Shown in pieces: positions 8,801 to 17,092 of a DNA stretch of 64,000 bases. The notes below the pieces were generated by a model that worked only from the letters and a program-made list of their open reading frames with translations, ran no database searches and was not told where the DNA came from. The first letter of the stretch is position 1. The number at the start of each line of letters is the position of its first letter. A program made the position numbers and the translations under genes. Source of the DNA: Burkholderia lata (lineage in GTDB: Bacteria; Pseudomonadota; Gammaproteobacteria; Burkholderiales; Burkholderiaceae); contig NZ_CABVQK010000012.1 of the NCBI RefSeq assembly GCF_902499335.1, positions 224,770-288,769 on the forward strand, read 5' to 3'.

Positions 8801-9958
8801 ATGTCCACGTTTTCCGGCGACGCGCAGAGCGCAGATAAGCACGCGGTTGCACGCAAGAGCACGTTCGTCAGTATTGTGCTGAATGTCGTGCTTGCGACAT
8901 TTCAGATCGTCGTCGGCACGATTGCGCATTCGCAGGCATTGATTGCTGACGGTGTGCATTCGATTTCCGATTTGATCTCGGATTTTGTCGTGCTGGTTGC
9001 GAATCGGCATAGCGGCGCATCGCCGGATGCCGACCACAATTACGGGCACAGCCGCTACGAGACCGTCGCATCGCTGTTTCTCGGCGCTATCCTGATTGCG
9101 GTCGGCGTCGGCATGCTCTGGCGGGCCGGCGACCGTCTCGTTAATCTCGAAAACATTCCGGCGGTACATTTTTCCGCACTGATCGTCGCGCTGACGGTGC
9201 TCGTGTCGAAAGAGGCGCTATTTCGCTACATGCTGCGCGAAGCGCGGCGCGTCCGCTCGGCGATGCTCGTCGCGAACGCCTGGCATGCGCGTTCGGATGC
9301 CGCCTCGTCGCTCGTCGTCGCGATCGGCATCGTCGGCAGCCTGGCCGGCGTGAAGCTGCTCGACCCGATCGCGGCGGCGATCGTCGGCTTCATGGTCGCG
9401 CGCATGGGCTGGACGTTCGGCTATGACGCGTTGCAGGACCTTTCCGATCGCGCGCTCGATACGACCGATACGGCCGAGATCCGCGCGCTGCTCGCGGCGA
9501 CGCCCGGCGTGCGCGACGTGCACGACCTGCGCACGCGCAAGATGGGCGATGCCGCGCTCGTCGACGCGCACATCCTCGTCGACCCGAAAATCTCCGTCTC
9601 CGAAGGGCACTACATCGCCGAGACCGCGCGTGCGCGCGTGCTGACCGACCCGCGCGTACTCGACGCGCTGATCCACGTCGACCCCGAGAACGACGCGGCG
9701 CGCCGTCCGGCGCTCGCGCTGCCGCCGCGCGGCGAGATCGCGGCACGGCTCGAGGCCGCGCTCGCGCAGCGCGGGCTGCGTGCGGCGGCCATCAACCTGC
9801 ATTACCTGAGTACGGGGCTCGAGATCGACGTGACGCTTGCCTGCGATCCGCACGACACCGATGCGGCGCTGGCCGGCCGTCTCGACGCCGACTCACTGAA
9901 GCGCGAGTTCGGCGCGCGCCGGATCGGCTTCACGCGCACGATGCCCGGGCAGGGGTGA
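8801..9958 (+). CDS. Cation diffusion facilitator family transporter
   Basis: 385 residues with six membrane helices followed by a cytoplasmic domain. The metal site is visible twice as HxxxD: His53/Asp57 in DGVHSISD (helix 2) and His162/Asp166 in WHARSDAAS (helix 5), with Asp50 nearby. These are the ligands of the zinc-transporting branch of the family, so export of Zn2+ or a related divalent metal in exchange for protons is likely. The C-terminal part is longer than usual (about 180 residues) and may carry a second ferredoxin-like regulatory unit. It starts 240 bases after the H-NS gene, behind that gene's terminator. Confidence 0.92.
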   Translation: MSTFSGDAQSADKHAVARKSTFVSIVLNVVLATFQIVVGTIAHSQALIADGVHSISDLISDFVVLVANRHSGASPDADHNYGHSRYETVASLFLGAILIAVGVGMLWRAGDRLVNLENIPAVHFSALIVALTVLVSKEALFRYMLREARRVRSAMLVANAWHARSDAASSLVVAIGIVGSLAGVKLLDPIAAAIVGFMVARMGWTFGYDALQDLSDRALDTTDTAEIRALLAATPGVRDVHDLRTRKMGDAALVDAHILVDPKISVSEGHYIAETARARVLTDPRVLDALIHVDPENDAARRPALALPPRGEIAARLEAALAQRGLRAAAINLHYLSTGLEIDVTLACDPHDTDAALAGRLDADSLKREFGARRIGFTRTMPGQG

Positions 9959-10005
9959 TCCGCGCGGGCACGCGCGACGGCAGACGGCCGGCGCGCGCCT
10001 CTCCG

Positions 10006-10464
10006 TTACAGCGGCAGTTGCGTGTCGAACTTGATCTCGCGCAGCACGACGCTCGTGCGCACCTGCGACACGGCAGGGATCTTGAAGATGCGTTCGTGCA
10101 GGAACACGTCGTAGGCCTTGATGTCCGGCGCGACGATCTTGAGGATGTAATCGGCTTCGCCGGTCGTGCTGTAGCACTCGGTGACTTCCGGGCAGGTCGA
10201 GATCTCGCGCTCGAACTGCTCGACGCCGCCTTCGTTGTGGCGGGTCAGGTGCACGTGCGCGAGCGCGCAGACGTGCAGGCCGAGCTTCTCGCGATCGAGC
10301 AGCGCCGTGTAGCGCTGGATCACGCCCGACTGTTCCATGTCCTTGATGCGGCGCCAGCACGGCGTGCTCGACAGGCCGACCTGGTCCGAGATTTCCTGGA
10401 CCGAACGGCGCGCGTCGAGCTGCAACAGGCGAAGGATTTTTTGCGAAAAGGAATCGAGCGTCAC
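10006..10464 (-). CDS. Lrp/AsnC family transcriptional regulator
   Basis: 152 residues. The N-terminal winged helix contains the Lrp recognition helix QVGLSSTPCWRRIKDME, and the C-terminal half is the RAM ligand-binding domain with GEADYILKIVAPD. These proteins bind amino acids and control nearby or distant metabolic genes as oligomers. I chose GTG 10464 because GGAGG is located 5 bases upstream of it; an ATG at 10476 four codons earlier contains that ribosome site inside its own codons and has none of its own. It converges with the cation transporter. Confidence 0.9.
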   Translation of the reverse strand: MTLDSFSQKILRLLQLDARRSVQEISDQVGLSSTPCWRRIKDMEQSGVIQRYTALLDREKLGLHVCALAHVHLTRHNEGGVEQFEREISTCPEVTECYSTTGEADYILKIVAPDIKAYDVFLHERIFKIPAVSQVRTSVVLREIKFDTQLPL

Positions 10465-10555
10465 CTGCGCCTCCATGCGGCAGCTACAACACGCTGAATG
10501 TTAGAGGGCCGGGAAAAGAAAGGCAATCTGGCGTCGCGTTGCTGAGCGAGATTCG

Positions 10556-11215
10556 CTAATTTGCTCGCGGATCCGTGGGGATTTGTCCCGCCTCCGCGCC
10601 TTCCGACCGATCGGTGTCCGACACGGCGAGCCCCGCGAGCGCGGCCTGCTGGCGGCGCAGGTCGGCGAGCATGTTGCAGAACAGCGCACCTTGCTCGATC
10701 GCGTCGTCGAGTGCGACGTGCGTGTGCGGATGGTCGTCGAACCAGTGCTTCGGGAAACGCGGCTTGATCGCCTTGCGGTACGGCAGGCCCGTCATCGCGA
10801 ACGCGAGCGTCTTGATGTCGAGCGCCGACCATGAGAACGGGCAGCGTCCGGCGAAGCGCATCATGTACCAGAACATGAACGTGAAGTCGAAGCCGGCCGG
10901 CATCGCGACGAACACCGGCTTGCCGGGCAGCGCCTCGACCCAGTCGACGTACGCGACGAGCGCCGCCTCGGGCGCCTGCAGATCCTTCCGGCACGCGGCC
11001 CATGCTTCGGGCTCGGTCTTCCACCACGCTTCCTGCACCGGGTGCGCCTGCGCGCCCGGCAGCGTTTCGAGGTTGGCGGAGAACGTCGCGATCAGCTGCT
11101 TGTCCTCGGTGTAGGCGGCCGACGCGAAGCTCAGCATCGAGTGCGGGCCGGGAATCGGGCCGTCGGCCTCGACATCGGTGCTGACGTAGATTTCCGGGAT
11201 GGCGGTCTGGTTCAT
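10556..11215 (-). CDS. 3'-5' exonuclease-like RNase H-fold protein
   Basis: 219 residues. STDVEADGP near the N-terminus (Asp14, Glu16) and HVALDDAIEQG in the third quarter are the acidic motifs of DEDD-type exonucleases. The substrate is unknown. The ATG (11213-11215) overlaps the stop codon of the upstream MBL hydrolase as ATGA, which points to translational coupling. An open extension to 11320 runs through the hydrolase gene in another frame and is rejected. Confidence 0.8.
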   Translation of the reverse strand: MNQTAIPEIYVSTDVEADGPIPGPHSMLSFASAAYTEDKQLIATFSANLETLPGAQAHPVQEAWWKTEPEAWAACRKDLQAPEAALVAYVDWVEALPGKPVFVAMPAGFDFTFMFWYMMRFAGRCPFSWSALDIKTLAFAMTGLPYRKAIKPRFPKHWFDDHPHTHVALDDAIEQGALFCNMLADLRRQQAALAGLAVSDTDRSEGAEAGQIPTDPRAN

Positions 11216-11856
11216 CCGAATACCTTGTCGGACACGAACGGGTTCGTGCGGCGCTCGTCGCCGAACGTCGACACCGGGCCGTGGCCCGGCACGAACGTCA
11301 CGTCGTCGCCGAGCGGCCACAGCTTCTCCTTGATCGACCGGACGAGATCCTCGTGATTGCCGCGCGGAAAATCGGTACGGCCGATCGAACCGGCGAACAG
11401 CACGTCGCCGACGATCGCGACGCGATGCGTGCGGCTGAAGAACACGACGTGGCCGGGCGTGTGGCCCGGGCAGTGATAGACCTCGAGCGTCTCGTCGCCG
11501 AACTGTACGGTGTCGCCGTCGTTCAGCCAGTGGTCCGGCTCGAAGGTGTCGGCGGCCGGAAAGCCGAAGCGTTCGCTTTGCATCGGCAGCTTCTCGATCC
11601 AGAAGCGCTCCTCTTCCTGCGGCCCCTCGATCGGCACGCCGTAGTGCGTCGCGAGCGTCTTCGCGCCCGCGCAGTGATCGATGTGCCCGTGCGTGAGCAG
11701 CACCTTCTCGACCTGCACGTTCTGTCGCGCGACTTCCTGTTCGATCCGGTCGAGATCGCCGCCCGGATCGACGACGGCGGCGCGGCCCGTCTTCTCGCAG
11801 ACGAGCAGCGAGCAGTTCTGCTGGAACGGCGTGACCGGAATGAGCGTGACTTTCAT
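11212..11856 (-). CDS. MBL-fold metallo-hydrolase (glyoxalase II-like)
   Basis: 214 residues. The metallo-beta-lactamase motif THGHIDH gives His56, His58, Asp60 and His61; further ligands are in CPGHTPGH, VGDVLF and VPGHGP. The short length and FPRGNHEDL segment are typical of the YcbL type of single-domain glyoxalase II-like enzymes, which hydrolyse S-D-lactoylglutathione or other thioesters in the cytosol. It is the first gene of a two-gene unit with the exonuclease-like gene, whose start overlaps its stop. The ribosome site before ATG 11856 is poor. Confidence 0.9.
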   Translation of the reverse strand: MKVTLIPVTPFQQNCSLLVCEKTGRAAVVDPGGDLDRIEQEVARQNVQVEKVLLTHGHIDHCAGAKTLATHYGVPIEGPQEEERFWIEKLPMQSERFGFPAADTFEPDHWLNDGDTVQFGDETLEVYHCPGHTPGHVVFFSRTHRVAIVGDVLFAGSIGRTDFPRGNHEDLVRSIKEKLWPLGDDVTFVPGHGPVSTFGDERRTNPFVSDKVFG

Positions 11857-12512
11857 GGAGGCACCGGCGGCTAAAAGGAGCGATTGTACCGGTCGCGCGG
11901 GCCGCTTGCCGGTCGCACGACGCGCGTCGCGATGCGCGCCTCCGGGCATTCCCGGAGCATGCCGATTGTTACAGCCATAGTGAGAATCAATGGTCCGAAG
12001 GGGGTGCTTTTCGGGTCGACGTTTTGGTTTATGTATAATGCGCCCCATTGAGCGTGAATTTCGCGCCATTCGCTGGTGTTTCGGCCCCGTTAAAAAGGGG
12101 CGTCGGAGGCACCGTCAAGCATCAGCCGCCGGGGAGTCCGGCGGTGTATCCAGCACCGAGTATTCGGTGCTCACGTCTTGTCCGGCCGGGTGCTGCGCGC
12201 CCGCCTGCGGCCCTGCTGCCGCGCCGCCGGATGAGGCCTGTGCCGCCGTTCCTGTGAGTCGGTCGTTTCGACGCGCGCGAACGTGAAGCCATGTTCGATG
12301 GCGGCATGTGGGGTCTGGTCAGGCTGTTGGGGACAGGTTGCGCCAGACGTGAAAACTAATCAGGACGGTTGCGGCATAGACGAAAGCCGCGCCCATGCAA
12401 GCCGCCTGCTCGCATCCGAGCGGGGCGTGCACGCATTTGCCGTCCGGGCCGCGTGTCTGCGTTGTGAAGCAGCGTTGTAAGGGAGCGGCCCGAACCAGAA
12501 GGCGACACGTCG
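11857..12512 (+). other. 656-base gene-free region containing a structured leader or RNA upstream of rlpA
   Basis: No protein gene is convincing here: the short frames at 11990 and 12048 have no ribosome site and low-complexity translations. A consensus -10 hexamer TATAAT lies at 12034-12039. Downstream come three perfect hairpins in a row (12084-12101, 12126-12144, 12153-12170) and a longer one whose arms are GTCTGG and CCAGAC (12313-12348). The region could be an independent RNA or a long leader of rlpA; the sequence alone does not decide. Confidence 0.5.
12034..12039 (+). promoter_or_regulatory. -10 element TATAAT
   Basis: A perfect TATAAT is rare in this GC-rich sequence. The -35 side is poor (TCGGGT with a 17-base spacer). 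Transcription would begin near 12046, just before three hairpins. Confidence 0.5.
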
Positions 12513-13121
12513 ATGAATTTACGTTTTCCGAGTCGATTCGGGACCATTGCATTGTTTTTTGCGCTGACGGGCTGTGCGGTACCACCCAGCCAGACCACCG
12601 GTAGCGCGAACCAGAAGAACGCCGTCGACAAGACGGCCGCCGCCGCGAAGGCGGATAGCGACAAGCAGCTGAATTTTGATTCCGCGCTGGCATCGATGCC
12701 GGCTGCCGACAGCAAGGACGCGAAGAAGTCGTCGCTGGCGGACGCCGAGCCGATCGACGGCAAGGATGTGTCCGATTTCCGCCAGACGGGCCGCGCATCG
12801 TGGTACGGGCGGGATTTCCACGGCCGCCGCACAGCGAACGGCGAGCGCTTCAACATGAACGCGCTCACCGCCGCGCACCGCACGCTGCCGCTGTCGTCGT
12901 ACATCAAGGTGACGAATTCGTCGACCGGCAAGTGGGTCGTCGTGAAGGTCAACGATCGCGGGCCGTACAAGCGCGGCCGCGTGCTCGACCTGTCGTATGC
13001 GGCCGCGAAGCTGATCGGCCTCGTGCACGCCGGCACCGGCCGCGTGAAGATCGAAGGGCTGTCGCCGCAGGAAGCGCGTGAGGCGCGCGACGAAATGTTC
13101 GCGTCGATCTCGGCGAAGTAA
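12513..13121 (+). CDS. rlpA: Septal ring lytic transglycosylase RlpA family lipoprotein
   Basis: 202 residues. A lipoprotein signal ends in LTGC with Cys21 as the lipidated residue. After a low-complexity linker the double-psi beta-barrel domain runs from about 95 to 185, with GRASWYGRDFHGRRTANGE and VVVKVNDRGPYKRGRVLDLS. RlpA binds or cleaves denuded peptidoglycan at the division septum. There is no C-terminal SPOR domain, unlike in E. coli or Pseudomonas. A terminator follows 24 bases after the stop, so the gene is monocistronic behind a long leader. Confidence 0.92.
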   Translation: MNLRFPSRFGTIALFFALTGCAVPPSQTTGSANQKNAVDKTAAAAKADSDKQLNFDSALASMPAADSKDAKKSSLADAEPIDGKDVSDFRQTGRASWYGRDFHGRRTANGERFNMNALTAAHRTLPLSSYIKVTNSSTGKWVVVKVNDRGPYKRGRVLDLSYAAAKLIGLVHAGTGRVKIEGLSPQEAREARDEMFASISAK

Positions 13122-13145
13122 CGCAGCGGATCGACCGCTCATGCA

Positions 13146-13171
13146 AAAGGGCTGCCCGAGGGCAGCCCTTT
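13146..13171 (+). terminator. Terminator hairpin after rlpA
   Basis: AAAGGGCTGCCC and GGGCAGCCCTTT form a perfect 12-base inverted repeat with almost no loop, followed by a short T-rich stretch. It may act in both directions, since rsmI converges on it. Confidence 0.8.
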
Positions 13172-13229
13172 GTCTTTCCTGCACTGCGCGACGCCGGCGC
13201 CGGTTTCCCGGTGCCGGCCGGCTCGCGCG

Positions 13230-14111
13230 TCAGCCTTCATCCTTCAGCGCAAGCGCGCGCGCATACAGCGTGTTGCGCGACGCGCCCGTCAGCGCGGCGG
13301 CGAGCTTCGCTGCGCTCTTCACCGGCACCTCTTCCAGCAGCAGCTTGAGCAGCGCGTCGTGCGCGGTGTCGTCGGCTTCGCCGCTCGTCGCCGGCGCGCC
13401 TTCGACGACCAGCACGAACTCGCCGCGCTGCCGGTTCGCATCGCCGGCGAGCCAGGTCTGTCCTTCGGCCAGGGTGCCCTGGAACAACTGCTCGTGTAGC
13501 TTGGTGAGCTCGCGCGCAATCAGCAGCCGGCGCGCGGGGCCGAACGCATCGGCGAGTGCGGCGACGGTTTCGGCGATCCGGTGCGGTGCCTCGTAGAACA
13601 CCAGCGCATACGGGTGCGATACCAGCGCCTGCAGCGCGGTCGCGCGCTGCTTGGTCTTCGGCGGCAGGAAGCCCGCGAACGTGAACGCGCCGGCCCAGTC
13701 GCCGGCCACGCTCAGCGCGGTCACCGCCGCGCTCGCGCCCGGCAGCGGGATCACCGAGAAGCCGGCGGCGCGCACCGCGTCGACGAGCCGCGCGCCGGGG
13801 TCCGAGATGCCGGGCGTGCCGGCGTCCGACACGTAGGCCACGCGTTCGCCGCCGCGCAGCAGTTCGATCACACGCTGTGCGGCTTCGCGTTCGTTGTGCT
13901 CGTGCACGGCGACGAGCGGCTTCGAGATCCCGTAGCGGGCGAGCAGCTGGCCCGTGTTGCGGGTGTCTTCGGCCGCGATGCGGTCGGCGAGGCCGAGCAC
14001 GTGCAGCGCGCGCAGCGTGATGTCGGCGGTGTTGCCGATCGGCGTGGCGACCACGTAGAGCGCGGCGTCCGGGTAGTGCTGCGTGTGCGCGAGTTCGAGG
14101 AGGGCAGTCAT
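13230..14111 (-). CDS. rsmI: 16S rRNA (cytidine(1402)-2'-O)-methyltransferase
   Basis: 293 residues. LYVVATPIGNTADITLRAL at the start, EDTRNTGQLL, and the AdoMet-binding VSDAGTPGISDPG are the hallmark motifs of RsmI (YraL). It methylates the ribose of C1402 in the 30S decoding centre, in the cytosol. The ATG (14109-14111) lies inside the four bases CATG, which also supply the start codon of the divergent yraN gene. This matches the conserved rsmI-yraN pairing of other proteobacteria. Confidence 0.96.
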   Translation of the reverse strand: MTALLELAHTQHYPDAALYVVATPIGNTADITLRALHVLGLADRIAAEDTRNTGQLLARYGISKPLVAVHEHNEREAAQRVIELLRGGERVAYVSDAGTPGISDPGARLVDAVRAAGFSVIPLPGASAAVTALSVAGDWAGAFTFAGFLPPKTKQRATALQALVSHPYALVFYEAPHRIAETVAALADAFGPARRLLIARELTKLHEQLFQGTLAEGQTWLAGDANRQRGEFVLVVEGAPATSGEADDTAHDALLKLLLEEVPVKSAAKLAAALTGASRNTLYARALALKDEG

Positions 14112-14586
14112 GGCAGGCAATGCACGCAATCGCGGCGCAAGCGGAACAAGGACGGCATTGTGCCACGCGGCGCCGGCCCTGCCGGGCGACGGGCGCGGTT
14201 TGGCGCGCGCGGGCGACAACTTTTCGGGCGCGGCGCGATCCAAACCGGTCGGCGCGGCGTTCGAGCAGCGTGCGCGGCAGTTTCTCGAGCGCCGCGGCCT
14301 CGCGTTCATTGCGGCGAACGTGACGATGCGCGGCGGCGAGCTCGATCTCGTGATGCGCGAGCCCGACGGCATGCTCGTGTTCGTCGAGGTGCGCGCGCGG
14401 CGCAGCGTCAGGCACGGCGGCGCGGCCGCGAGCGTCGGATGGCGCAAGCGGCGGCGCCTGGTGGCAGCCGCGCTCCAGTTCTGGGCGCGGTACGGCGCCG
14501 GTGCCGCGTGCCGCTTCGACGTCGTCGCGTTCGAGGCCGGGCGGCTCGTGTGGCTGCGCGACGCATTTCGTGCCGATGATGCGTAA
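14110..14586 (+). CDS. YraN family (UPF0102) endonuclease-like protein
   Basis: 158 residues. The conserved core is GAAFEQRARQFLERRG, then GGELDLVMREPDGMLVFVEVRARR, where the ELD and VEVR acidic residues match the active site of restriction-endonuclease-like Holliday-junction resolvase folds. The function is not established. The first 45 residues are unusually low in complexity. ATG 14110 shares CATG with the rsmI start on the other strand; a GTG or later start closer to the conserved part remains possible. It lies upstream of the DiaA-like gene, as in E. coli. Confidence 0.85.
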   Translation: MAGNARNRGASGTRTALCHAAPALPGDGRGLARAGDNFSGAARSKPVGAAFEQRARQFLERRGLAFIAANVTMRGGELDLVMREPDGMLVFVEVRARRSVRHGGAAASVGWRKRRRLVAAALQFWARYGAGAACRFDVVAFEAGRLVWLRDAFRADDA

Positions 14587-14712
14587 CCGCGAGCTGTGAC
14601 GAGATGTAAAGAGTTCTTGCCGGACCCCCGGAGAGGGTGCCGGAGTACGGTAAACTCGCCGCACCCACGATGTCGCGCGATGCGTGCCACGCGCCCAGTT
14701 CACCAGGAATCG

Positions 14713-15297
14713 ATGTCAGTCGAACGTATTCAGCAACATTTCCGCGATAGCGCCGCGCTTCACGCCGAAGCGGCCGACGCGCTGTCGCTGCCGATCGCAG
14801 CCGCGGTCGACGCGATGTTCGCCGCGCTGGCGAACGGCAACAAGATCGTCGCCTGCGGTGACGGCCCGTCGGCCGCCGCCGCGCACTACCTCGCCGTGTC
14901 GCTCGTCGGCGGCTTCGAGCGCGAGCGTCCGGGCCTGCCCGCGATTGCGCTGGCCACCGACGCGTCGCAGGGCGGCCTCGCGGGCGCGGTGTCCGCCGAT
15001 CAACTGTTCGCTCAGCAGGTGCGCGTGCTCGGCCAGACCGGCGACATCCTGCTGGTGCTCGATCCGGCCGGCGCGTCGCCGCGCGTGCTGGCGGCAATCG
15101 ACGAAGCGCACGAGCGCGAGATGACCGTCGTTGCGCTGACGGGGGGCGACGGCCATGCGGTCGCCGCCGCGCTGTCCGATACCGATATTCCGATCAGCGT
15201 GCCCGCCGTTCGTGCGGCGCGCATCCACGAAGTCCATCTGCTGACCATCCACTGCCTGTGCGACGGCATCGACGCGATGCTGCTGGGTGAGGATTGA
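14713..15297 (+). CDS. SIS-domain phosphoheptose isomerase family protein (DiaA/GmhA-like)
   Basis: 194 residues forming one SIS domain: NKIVACGDGPSAAAAHYLAVSLVG, then GDILLVLDPAGASPRVLAAI and the end HEVHLLTIHCLCDGID. The family includes phosphoheptose isomerase GmhA and the DnaA-binding initiation regulator DiaA. Position between yraN and a dolP-like gene favours the DiaA role. The glycine-rich loop reads GDGPSAAAA and the second loop lacks the SGNS pattern of real GmhA isomerases, which also argues against isomerase activity. ATG 14713 has AGGA upstream. It is followed by the BON lipoprotein after 17 bases. Confidence 0.87.
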   Translation: MSVERIQQHFRDSAALHAEAADALSLPIAAAVDAMFAALANGNKIVACGDGPSAAAAHYLAVSLVGGFERERPGLPAIALATDASQGGLAGAVSADQLFAQQVRVLGQTGDILLVLDPAGASPRVLAAIDEAHEREMTVVALTGGDGHAVAAALSDTDIPISVPAVRAARIHEVHLLTIHCLCDGIDAMLLGED

Positions 15298-15314
15298 ACG
15301 AAGGAGAGCCGTCG

Positions 15315-16115
15315 ATGAATCAAAGCCGCGTCAAACAGACGCTCGTCAGAACCACGCTGCTCGCCGCGCTGATGGCGGGCCTTGCCGTGTCGCTGCAAGG
15401 TTGTGTGCTCGGGGTCGTGGGCGCAGCGGCCGGCGGCGGCGCGCTGATCGCGACCGATCGCCGTACGCTCGGCGCGCAGACGGAGGATCGCGAGATCCAG
15501 GTCAAATCGCTCTCGCAGATCAACAGCGGGCTGCCCGACCAGTCGCACGTGAACGTGACGGTGTTCAACCGCCGCGTGCTGTTGACGGGCGAAGTGCCGA
15601 ACGACGCATCGAAGCAGCGCGCCGAAGAAATCGTGCGCGCCATCAACAACGTGAACGGCATCGTCAACGAGCTGTCGGTCGAGCCGGCGTCGTCGCTGTC
15701 GTCGCGCGCGAACGACTCGTACCTCGAAGGGCGCGTGAAGTCCGAGCTGATCGCGACGAAGGGCATCTCGTCGAACTACTACAAGGTCGTCAGCGAGCGC
15801 GGCAACCTTTACCTGATGGGGCTCGTGACCGTCGACGAGGGCAATCGCGGCGCGGAAGCCGCCAGCCAGGTGCCGGGCGTCGAGAAGGTCGTGAAGGTGT
15901 TCCAGTACGTGAAGCCGCAGGACGCGCAGGCGCTGCAGAATGCATCGTCCGCGAGCGGCGCATCCGGCACGCAGGCTGCCGCCGCGCCGGCGGATACCGC
16001 GACGGTGGGCGCCGTGCCCGACGCGTCGGTGCAGTCCACGCCGCTGCAGCCGCCCGCACCGATCTCGAATTCGTCGAGCGTGCACCCGGGCAACGCGAAG
16101 GCCCCGTCGCAATGA
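15315..16115 (+). CDS. BON domain outer-membrane lipoprotein (DolP/YraP-like)
   Basis: 266 residues. A lipoprotein signal peptide ends in LQGC (Cys30) and a glycine-rich stretch follows. Two BON domains are visible, roughly 60-125 and 135-200, with the conserved VLLTGEVPNDASKQRAEEIV and LYLMGLVT segments. The final 65 residues are Ala/Pro/Ser-rich and probably disordered. In E. coli DolP keeps the outer membrane intact at the division site. ATG 15315 has AAGGAG 9 bases upstream. The stop overlaps the start of the next gene (ATGA), so the cytochrome is translationally coupled. Confidence 0.9.
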   Translation: MNQSRVKQTLVRTTLLAALMAGLAVSLQGCVLGVVGAAAGGGALIATDRRTLGAQTEDREIQVKSLSQINSGLPDQSHVNVTVFNRRVLLTGEVPNDASKQRAEEIVRAINNVNGIVNELSVEPASSLSSRANDSYLEGRVKSELIATKGISSNYYKVVSERGNLYLMGLVTVDEGNRGAEAASQVPGVEKVVKVFQYVKPQDAQALQNASSASGASGTQAAAAPADTATVGAVPDASVQSTPLQPPAPISNSSSVHPGNAKAPSQ

Positions 16116-16474
16116 AGAGCATGCAGATGAAGCAGATGAAACAGTGGATGGTGCAGAGTGCTGCGGCCGCGGCGCTCGTGATTGGCACGCTGGGCGCTGC
16201 ACACGCGGATGTCGGCGACGGCCTGAAGGTCGCGCGCGGCAACGCGTGCATGGGCTGCCACGCGGTCGACCGCAAGCTCGTCGGCCCGTCGTTCAAGGAT
16301 ATCGCCGCCCGTTACAAGACCGATCCGCAGGCCGTGGCAAAGCTGTCGAAGAAGGTGAAGGAGGGCGGCTCGGGTGTCTGGGGCGCGATTCCGATGCCCG
16401 CGCACCCGCGCATGAGCGACGCCGACGCGCGTTCGGTGGTCGAATGGGTGCTGGCTGGCGCGCCGTCAAAGTAA
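16112..16474 (+). CDS. Small periplasmic c-type cytochrome (class I)
   Basis: 120 residues. A signal peptide of about 32 residues precedes a mature domain with one haem site CMGCH (Cys46, Cys49, His50); Met95 in IPMPAHP is the likely sixth ligand, followed by DADARSVVEWVLAGA. This is the cytochrome c551/c8 type that carries electrons in the periplasm. It overlaps the BON lipoprotein gene by four bases, an addition to the otherwise E. coli-like gene order. Its redox partner is not evident. Confidence 0.92.
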   Translation: MKSMQMKQMKQWMVQSAAAAALVIGTLGAAHADVGDGLKVARGNACMGCHAVDRKLVGPSFKDIAARYKTDPQAVAKLSKKVKEGGSGVWGAIPMPAHPRMSDADARSVVEWVLAGAPSK

Positions 16475-16498
16475 CGTTTCGGGGTGACTCAACCCCTA

Positions 16499-16528
16499 TT
16501 GCCAAGCGCGGAAACGCGTGTGTATGAT
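16499..16528 (+). promoter_or_regulatory. Promoter of tRNA-Ala
   Basis: TTGCCA (16499-16504) and TATGAT (16523-16528) are separated by 18 bases, placing transcription start near 16535, just before the tRNA. Confidence 0.6.
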
Positions 16529-16539
16529 GGTTGACTGTT

Positions 16540-16615
<76 letters not shown>

Positions 16616-16710
16616 ACGAAATTCGAAGGGCTGATCGCTGAGACAGGAAAGTTGATTTTGCCTCGAGCGCAAAGATATGCTTCTCTGACAAAGTGCGATC
16701 TTATGTTTCA

Positions 16711-16743
16711 ACAACAAAGCCGGCCTTGCGCCGGCTTTGTTGT
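16711..16743 (+). terminator. Strong inverted repeat downstream of tRNA-Ala
   Basis: Perfect 14-bp arms ACAACAAAGCCGGC and GCCGGCTTTGTTGT with a CTTGC loop. It probably terminates the tRNA transcript, and could also stop transcripts arriving from the type VI cassette on the other strand. Confidence 0.75.
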
Positions 16744-17092
16744 TTGGGAACGACAATCCGTAGCTTGGCCGTGCCCGCGCACGAGTCGAGCTTAGGCGAA
16801 TGTGTCGTCGAAATTGCGCGATCGATCGAAGTCCCTTTCGCACCTATGTCTGTTACTAATAGGTGGTGTGATCGACGCCGTTGGTCGAAGTCAACGACCC
16901 TCGGCCATGCATCCCTGCTTGCCTGAGCAAGGCATGGCATCATGCGGATACAGGCTGGATTTCGAACTGGCGCAGATCGACAGTGCCGGCCGCAGTCTTG
17001 CGCGGGCTGGCCATGGACATCGCCGCCGGAAGCATCAGAAGTGCCTCGAGAGGGCAGGCGCGGCTCCTATCCGCCGGAGCCGAGACCTTGCA
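16744..17092. other. Gene-poor stretch between tRNA terminator and type VI cassette
   Basis: About 350 bases with no convincing gene on either strand. Short frames exist in several phases but none has a ribosome site or a recognisable translation. It may hold decayed DNA at the edge of the accessory cassette. No copy of the tRNA 3' end was found in it. Confidence 0.4.

Noticed and set aside
11990..12286. A 98-residue open frame in the rlpA leader as a gene
   Set aside because: It has no ribosome site, overlaps the predicted -10 element and its translation is Arg/Ala-rich without recognisable features.
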